From: Rhizobium sp. Q54
GTDB lineage: Bacteria; Pseudomonadota; Alphaproteobacteria; Rhizobiales; Beijerinckiaceae
Direction of reading: 5' to 3'
Assembly (NCBI GenBank): GCA_945903655.1
Contig: CAMDOY010000093.1
Coordinates: 1 to 11,177 of the forward strand
DNA length: 11,177 bases
This document shows, one piece after another, positions 7,288 through 11,177 of the stretch (position 1 is the first letter of the stretch; every line of letters begins with the position of its first letter). Below the pieces are notes generated by a model. That model was not told the DNA's origin. It saw only the letters and a list, made by a program, of their open reading frames with translations, and ran no database searches. The position numbers and the translations under genes are program-made.

Positions 7288-7752
7288 TCAGGGCGCTCTG
7301 GCGCCCGCGCCCGCCCCGGCGGCGGCGATGACGGAGGCATGGGGCAAGCCATTCGCCCCGGAAAGACGCTCCTGGGTCTGCCGCAGCTCCTCGATGGCGC
7401 GCTCGATGTCGTCGCGCTGGCGCTGGAGCATGCTGAGCTGCGCGAGGATCTGCGTCTCGTCGAGGGAGAGCTCGAAACTGCGCACAGGCTCCTCCGACTG
7501 ATTCGCGATGAGGTCGCGAATCTCGGTGAGGGTGAAGCCGAGTTGCTTGCCCTTGAGGATCAATTCGAGCCGCGCGCGGGCCTGCGCCGAATAATAACGG
7601 GTGACGCCGTTGCGAATAGGTTGCAGCAACCCGCGATCTTCATAGAAGCGCAGCGCGCGCAGGGTGACGCCATATTCACGCGCCATCTCGCCGATGGTCA
7701 GCACATCGGCTGGCGTCTCAAACTCTTTTGAACTTGTTGCATTTTGTCCCAT
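7288..7752 (-). CDS. MerR-family transcriptional regulator
   Basis: A 154-aa regulator with the MerR winged helix-turn-helix at about residues 18-84 (LTIGEMAREYGVTLRALRFYEDRGLL, then NGVTRYYSAQARARLELILKGKQLGFTLTEI). A coiled-coil dimerisation helix follows (about 98-131, QILAQLSMLQRQRDDIERAIEEL), then a flexible Ala/Gly tail. The RARL-LILKGKQLGFTL block resembles the LiuR-type subgroup. The protein contains no cysteine, so the metal- or FeS-sensing seen in MerR, CueR and SoxR is excluded; the ligand is unknown. Start ATG 7752 is chosen because AAGGGAG lies 6 nt upstream. ATG 7770 would add 6 residues and also has a GGAG. Upstream is a promoter with a dyad in its spacer, consistent with autoregulation. 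The exonuclease-ligase pair lies 53 nt downstream, separated by possible hairpins. Confidence 0.9.
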   Translation of the reverse strand: MGQNATSSKEFETPADVLTIGEMAREYGVTLRALRFYEDRGLLQPIRNGVTRYYSAQARARLELILKGKQLGFTLTEIRDLIANQSEEPVRSFELSLDETQILAQLSMLQRQRDDIERAIEELRQTQERLSGANGLPHASVIAAAGAGAGARAP

Positions 7753-7823
7753 CGCTATCTCCCTTGCCATGTCGGCTCCGGCTGCTGCGACGACCTTCCC
7801 TCAGGTCGCCGTTCGATGGGGAA

Positions 7824-7852
7824 ATTACAACTCAGACCCTGAGTGATTGCAA
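7824..7852 (-). promoter_or_regulatory. merR promoter with a dyad operator in the spacer
   Basis: On the minus strand, -35 TTGCAA (7852-7847, 4 of 6) and -10 TGTAAT (7829-7824, 5 of 6) are separated by exactly 17 nt. The spacer is almost filled by the perfect inverted repeat ACTCAG-N3-CTGAGT (7830-7844). MerR-family operators characteristically lie between -35 and -10, so this is a strong candidate autoregulatory site. The leader to ATG 7752 would be about 65 nt. Unlike classical MerR-activated promoters (19-20 nt spacer), the 17-nt spacer predicts repression rather than activation by twisting. Confidence 0.6.
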
Positions 7853-7886
7853 CCTAGAATTGCACTAGTGATTAATTTCAACCTAA
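7824..7886 (+). repeat. Three short direct repeats in the merR/podJ intergenic region
   Basis: The 12-nt motif ATTNCAACYYAR occurs three times in one orientation: 7824-7835 (ATTACAACTCAG), 7846-7857 (ATTGCAACCTAG) and 7875-7886 (ATTTCAACCTAA). Copies start 22 and 29 nt apart. The first two overlap the -10 and -35 regions of the merR promoter and share its dyad arms. They may be half-sites for the MerR protein or another regulator. Confidence 0.4.
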
Positions 7887-8042
7887 ATGAGTCGCGTCCT
7901 GTGTCAAAATCAAACCACCGTTAACCTGACCTTTACCATGATTACCGAAAGTCGGTTCGCAGTCGAAGTCCTGATCAAACCGAATCCGGTTTGGGAAAGG
8001 CTTTGATCCTGGCCTTCAAAGGTCGTCGCAAACGGAATCGAA
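7853..8042 (+). promoter_or_regulatory. podJ-like upstream region with CtrA-type and GANTC sites
   Basis: This stretch holds no gene. It contains two near matches to the CtrA box TTAA-N7-TTAA: 7872-7886 (TTAA-N7-CTAA, 7 of 8) and 7921-7935 (TTAA-N7-TTTA, 7 of 8). It also has two CcrM methylation sites GAATC (7982-7986 and 8035-8039) and an 8-nt palindrome CACTAGTG (7863-7870). It is clearly less GC-rich than its surroundings up to about 7960. The podJ ribosome-binding site is weak: GGA, 6 nt before ATG 8043, merged with the second GANTC site. I could not fix a -35/-10 pair for the plus strand. Confidence 0.4.
7976..7993. repeat. Perfect inverted repeat enclosing a GANTC site
   Basis: CAAACCG-AATC-CGGTTTG has 7-nt arms and a 4-nt centre, with GAATC spanning one arm and the loop. 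It is followed at 8002-8007 by TTTGAT and, just before the podJ start, by a partial look-alike (CAAACGGAATCG, 8029-8040). It could be a protein-binding site, an RNA stem in the podJ leader or a copy of a short dispersed element. Confidence 0.5.
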
Positions 8043-11000
8043 ATGAGCAGAGCCATCCCCTGGAGCATCAAAGGCGTCGATCCCGACGCGCGAGAGGCGG
8101 CGACAGACGCAGCCCATCGCGAGGGATTGACCCTTGGTCAATGGCTGAAGCAGACGATAGAGGCCTACGCGGCGCAGAAGGGGCTAGACGCCTTCTATCT
8201 CGATGATCAGGCGCGCGCAGCCGCCGTCAAGGAAAGACTGGCGCGCATCGACCACGATACGCCCGCCCGGCCCTCCAGCCTCGAGCACTCCCAATGGCGC
8301 GCCAGCCGCCCCTACACGCCGCAACCGCAAAACCGCGTGGACGAAATGCTGCGCGACCTCGCGAGGCGGCTGGAGGCGAGAGACAGGACCGTTGCGCAGG
8401 ACGCAGTGGACAGGAAAACGTCGGCTGAAAGCGCGCGGCCTTCTCGTCCGCACGCCCGGGAGGATCGCAATCCCCCGCAGGGACAACAGACCGGCGCACC
8501 CCTTCAAATCGACAGGAAAACCGAGCTTGAAGAAGCGCTGCGCGCCGCCCGCGCGCTTTATGGGGCCCGCAGGGCGGGCAAGCCGCTTCGTCAGGAAGCA
8601 CCGGAGCCGCAGGAAGCCCATGATGAGGCCTACCACCAGGAGACCTCTCAGGACGCCTATCCATTCACGCGGCCTGCGCCGCTCTCGCCAGTGAAAAGCG
8701 AGACGAAAGCGCAGGAAGCGCCCATCAGCCGCATCGGCCAGAGGCCAGACAGAACGCCGCGTCTGGAAGACGTTTCCTTGCGCAAGGAACTCGATCAACT
8801 CTCCGGCACCATCTCTGCCTTGCAGCGTGGCGAGCGCGCCAATCGCCGAGGACAAACACAACGGCAGGAACATGCGTCGGACCAGCCACAGCGCGACGTC
8901 GCGCGTTCGCAGGAGATCCGCGCGCAAGTCGAAGCGGCGCCCGGCAAGCGGCATGGATTGGCGGACCCCTTATCGAATGTCTCGCTGATCACCATCGAGA
9001 GACATCTGCAAAGCCTCAGCAGCAAGGTTGAGGCGCTTCGCGAGACTGTGACCAATCGCAGCGCGCTGGACGCCTTTCAAACCAGAGCCAAAGGCATTCA
9101 GGACCAGATTGAAGAAATCGCCGGGCGACCTGACAATGCGGCGAAAATCGAGCGCCAACTCGATCTCCTGGGATCGCGCATCGACGCGCTGACGACCTCG
9201 ACGCCAACCCTGTCGGATGCGCAAGAACTGGCGCAGGGCCTGACGGAAATCCGCACCATCCTGAGCAAGGCGCCGAACCAGACCTTACTGGAGGCCCTCG
9301 ACCGGAAGATCGAACTGCTCGCGCGCAAGCTTGAACACGCCCTGACCACAGCCGATCACGCCCCGCAATTCGACGATCTGGCGCGACGTATCGACAATGT
9401 GCATCGCCGGGTCGAATCAAACGAATCCCTTCTGGCGAAGGTGGATACGAGCGCGCTCGAAAAGATGATGCAGGACCTGGCGAACAAGCTCGCCCAGCCC
9501 GCGCCGAAGATCGAAACGCCGCCCGCCCCGAACCTCGCCCCGGTGGAAAGCGAGATCCGCCGTCTGGCGAACAAGATGGACGCCGTCGCCTCACGACCGG
9601 AAAACCCGGTGCTTGAGGGATTGCGGCGCGACATCGCGAGCCTTTCGGCGCGCGTCGACACCGTCTCGGCCACAGCCCAAAGCGCCGCCACCATGGCGAA
9701 CCAGGCGAGCGCCGAAACCCTCGAAGCCCTGCGCAAGGAAATGGCGGGCTTCTCGGCCCGGCTCGACGCCCTCACCTCCAGCGCGCCGGAGGTTTCGGTC
9801 CTTGATGGGCTGCAGGCGCAAATCGCGCTGCTGGTGGATCGGGTCGAGGTGCTGACGCGGCGCGAGCCCCCGGGCGTGCATGCGCTGGAGTCGAGGATCG
9901 TACAGCTCGCGGGCAAGATGGACGCCCTCGGCGCGCCGTCGCGCGAAGGGGCGATGCTGGTCCAGTTGCAGGCGGAAATCGGGCGTCTGGGTCGCCAAAT
10001 CGACGCCTCGCCCGGCGAGGTCCGCGCCCCCGTCATCGCCCTGCTGGAGCAGGTGCAGAGCTATCTGGCGAAAATGCCCCAGCAGACCGTGCTGGCGGGA
10101 GCCTCCGTTCAGGAGGCCGCCGTCGCCAGCTCCATGTCTGACCTGTTCCGGCAGATCCAGGATTTGCGCAACGCAACCGCCGACTCCGCCGACCTGGCGG
10201 CGCGCGCATCAGCGCAAGAGGCTCTGGAAGCTAAGGCGCAGACTCACGCCCCGAACCCGGACGCCGAAGAGGCCGTGAAGCGCGAACTTGAGGATTTGCG
10301 CGCCAAGCAGGAACGGGCGGACCGCCGCACGACAGAAACATTGAGCGCCGTCCACCAGACGATGGAGCGCCTCGTCGGCCGCCTGTCGAGCCTGGAATCT
10401 GAGATTGGCGAAGTCCGCCCCGAACCGGTGTCACCGGCCCAAACGGGCGCTGGAAACGCACAGCGGGAGCCTGTCGCAGAAGTCCAGCAGAGGCCCAGCC
10501 AGGATAATAAGAAAGAACCTGCGCAGGAGGAGCCTCCGGAGGTTCGCGCTGAACCACGTCAGGCCCCCGTGAGCGAAGCGGCGACCCCGACGCCGCAGGT
10601 CGAAAAGCCTGCGGAGCAGCCCTCTGCGCAAACACGGGCGCCGAGCGCCGGCGCAGCGCTTTTGAACCGCGCGAGCTTCATCGCCGCCGCAAGGCGCGCC
10701 ACCAACGCCTCAAACGAAACCGAACAAGACAAGGCCGTCTCGCGTCTGGAAAATCTGATCAACCAGATGAGCGGACGGAGCGCAGAGGCCGCTTCAGAAG
10801 CCACCCTGCAGACGCAGCCTCAGGCGCAGCCCGAGCAGGCGAAAGGCCCGCTTGGCGCCCTGCGCAAGGCCATCAGCGCGCGCCGCAAGCCCATGCTCAT
10901 CGCGCTGGCCGGATTGATCGTCGTTCTGGCCTCCCTGCAGGCGCTGCGCTCGCGGGACGGCGGCGCGCCCGCTGCGACCCTCGCCGACAACGAGCGCCCG

Positions 11001-11177
11001 GCGGTCACACAGACCGCCACCGTCGCCAAGCCCGCAGAAACGGCGGCGGCGCCAGCGCCGGTCTCAACGCCGGAACCCGCGCAGACCCTGGCTTCGCCAG
11101 GCTCCTTAGCGGCGGCGCCAGAAGCGGCGGCGGGCCAGGGCTTCACGCCTCCGCTGCAAGCCAATGGTTTCGATCAA
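8043..11177 (+). CDS. podJ: PodJ-like polar localisation factor, N-terminal 1045 residues (3' end outside window)
   Basis: A continuous open frame of 1045 codons runs to the right edge without a stop. The N-terminus (PWSIKGVDPDAREAATDAA...GLTLGQWLKQ) is the signature of alphaproteobacterial PodJ/PodJL proteins, which are polar scaffolds that recruit pole-specific factors. A disordered charged region (about 60-320) leads into long coiled coil (about 320-720) with degenerate 24-36-residue repeats of the LExLRxxIxxLxxRxD kind. Next come a conserved helix ADRRTTETLSAVHQTMERL (about 757-775), a Pro/Ala/Glu-rich linker (about 790-875) and SFIAAARRA (878-886). A basic stop-transfer flank and one transmembrane helix (about 951-968) follow, then an Ala/Pro-rich presumed periplasmic part. 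The family usually ends in Sel1 repeats and sometimes a peptidoglycan-binding domain, which would lie beyond the window. A stop in frame just upstream (8004-8006) makes ATG 8043 the first possible ATG. Confidence 0.82.
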   Translation, partial: MSRAIPWSIKGVDPDAREAATDAAHREGLTLGQWLKQTIEAYAAQKGLDAFYLDDQARAAAVKERLARIDHDTPARPSSLEHSQWRASRPYTPQPQNRVDEMLRDLARRLEARDRTVAQDAVDRKTSAESARPSRPHAREDRNPPQGQQTGAPLQIDRKTELEEALRAARALYGARRAGKPLRQEAPEPQEAHDEAYHQETSQDAYPFTRPAPLSPVKSETKAQEAPISRIGQRPDRTPRLEDVSLRKELDQLSGTISALQRGERANRRGQTQRQEHASDQPQRDVARSQEIRAQVEAAPGKRHGLADPLSNVSLITIERHLQSLSSKVEALRETVTNRSALDAFQTRAKGIQDQIEEIAGRPDNAAKIERQLDLLGSRIDALTTSTPTLSDAQELAQGLTEIRTILSKAPNQTLLEALDRKIELLARKLEHALTTADHAPQFDDLARRIDNVHRRVESNESLLAKVDTSALEKMMQDLANKLAQPAPKIETPPAPNLAPVESEIRRLANKMDAVASRPENPVLEGLRRDIASLSARVDTVSATAQSAATMANQASAETLEALRKEMAGFSARLDALTSSAPEVSVLDGLQAQIALLVDRVEVLTRREPPGVHALESRIVQLAGKMDALGAPSREGAMLVQLQAEIGRLGRQIDASPGEVRAPVIALLEQVQSYLAKMPQQTVLAGASVQEAAVASSMSDLFRQIQDLRNATADSADLAARASAQEALEAKAQTHAPNPDAEEAVKRELEDLRAKQERADRRTTETLSAVHQTMERLVGRLSSLESEIGEVRPEPVSPAQTGAGNAQREPVAEVQQRPSQDNKKEPAQEEPPEVRAEPRQAPVSEAATPTPQVEKPAEQPSAQTRAPSAGAALLNRASFIAAARRATNASNETEQDKAVSRLENLINQMSGRSAEAASEATLQTQPQAQPEQAKGPLGALRKAISARRKPMLIALAGLIVVLASLQALRSRDGGAPAATLADNERPAVTQTATVAKPAETAAAPAPVSTPEPAQTLASPGSLAAAPEAAAGQGFTPPLQANGFDQ

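Noticed and set aside
7824..7886. The intergenic repeats as a CRISPR array or iteron origin
   Set aside because: Only three 12-nt copies with unequal spacing, no cas or rep gene nearby, and they coincide with promoter elements.
7853..7889. A plus-strand -35/-10 pair for podJ (TTGCAC with TAAATG or CTAAAT)
   Set aside because: Only 3 of 6 matches at the -10 and not clearly better than chance in this less GC-rich stretch.
8184..8954. Minus-strand open frames (for example 256 aa) within the PodJ-like region
   Set aside because: The plus-strand frame from 8043 is uninterrupted for 1045 codons with family motifs. The antisense frames are Arg-rich shadows.

Overview
The window is GC-rich, densely packed chromosomal DNA. 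It most likely comes from an alphaproteobacterium of the order Hyphomicrobiales (Rhizobiales). The evidence is a DUF952–pyrD pair, a DUF6460-type membrane protein, a LigC/'cisplatin-response'-type ATP-dependent DNA ligase next to its metallo-beta-lactamase exonuclease, and a PodJ-like polarity protein with the alphaproteobacterial N-terminal PWSIKG...LGQWL signature. Codon use looks uniform. I see no mobile element, phage gene, CRISPR array, tRNA or rRNA.

Layout. (1) 1-1270, plus strand: the 3' end of a DUF952 protein overlaps pyrD by 4 nt (quinone-dependent dihydroorotate dehydrogenase). (2) 1271-2662, minus strand: a LuxR-type response regulator, a small secreted protein and a two-helix DUF6460-type membrane protein lie head to tail with short gaps. 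(3) 2765-4543, plus strand: a divergent sodium:solute-symporter (SSS) homologue, transcribed away from the response regulator across a 102-nt gap. No histidine kinase is visible, although this regulator type resembles CrbR, whose kinase CrbS itself carries an SSS domain. (4) 4548-7752, minus strand: a MerR-family regulator, then the ligase-associated exonuclease and the DNA ligase. The last two overlap by 4 nt. (5) 7753-8042: the largest non-coding gap. It holds a convincing merR promoter with a dyad in its spacer, short direct repeats, two near-consensus CtrA-type sites and two GANTC (CcrM) sites. (6) 8043-11177, plus strand: a long open frame that runs off the window, a PodJ-like protein with extensive coiled coil and one transmembrane helix.

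Functionally these are neighbouring but separate units: pyrimidine synthesis, a probable small-molecule-responsive regulator/transporter pair, a DNA end-processing and ligation pair, and a polarity factor with a promoter region that looks cell-cycle controlled. The less ordinary points are the SSS-like protein without a recognisable Na2 site beside an orphan response regulator, the exonuclease-ligase pair without its usual helicase and phosphoesterase partners, and the merR/podJ intergenic region. I found no clear evidence of a wholly new system.
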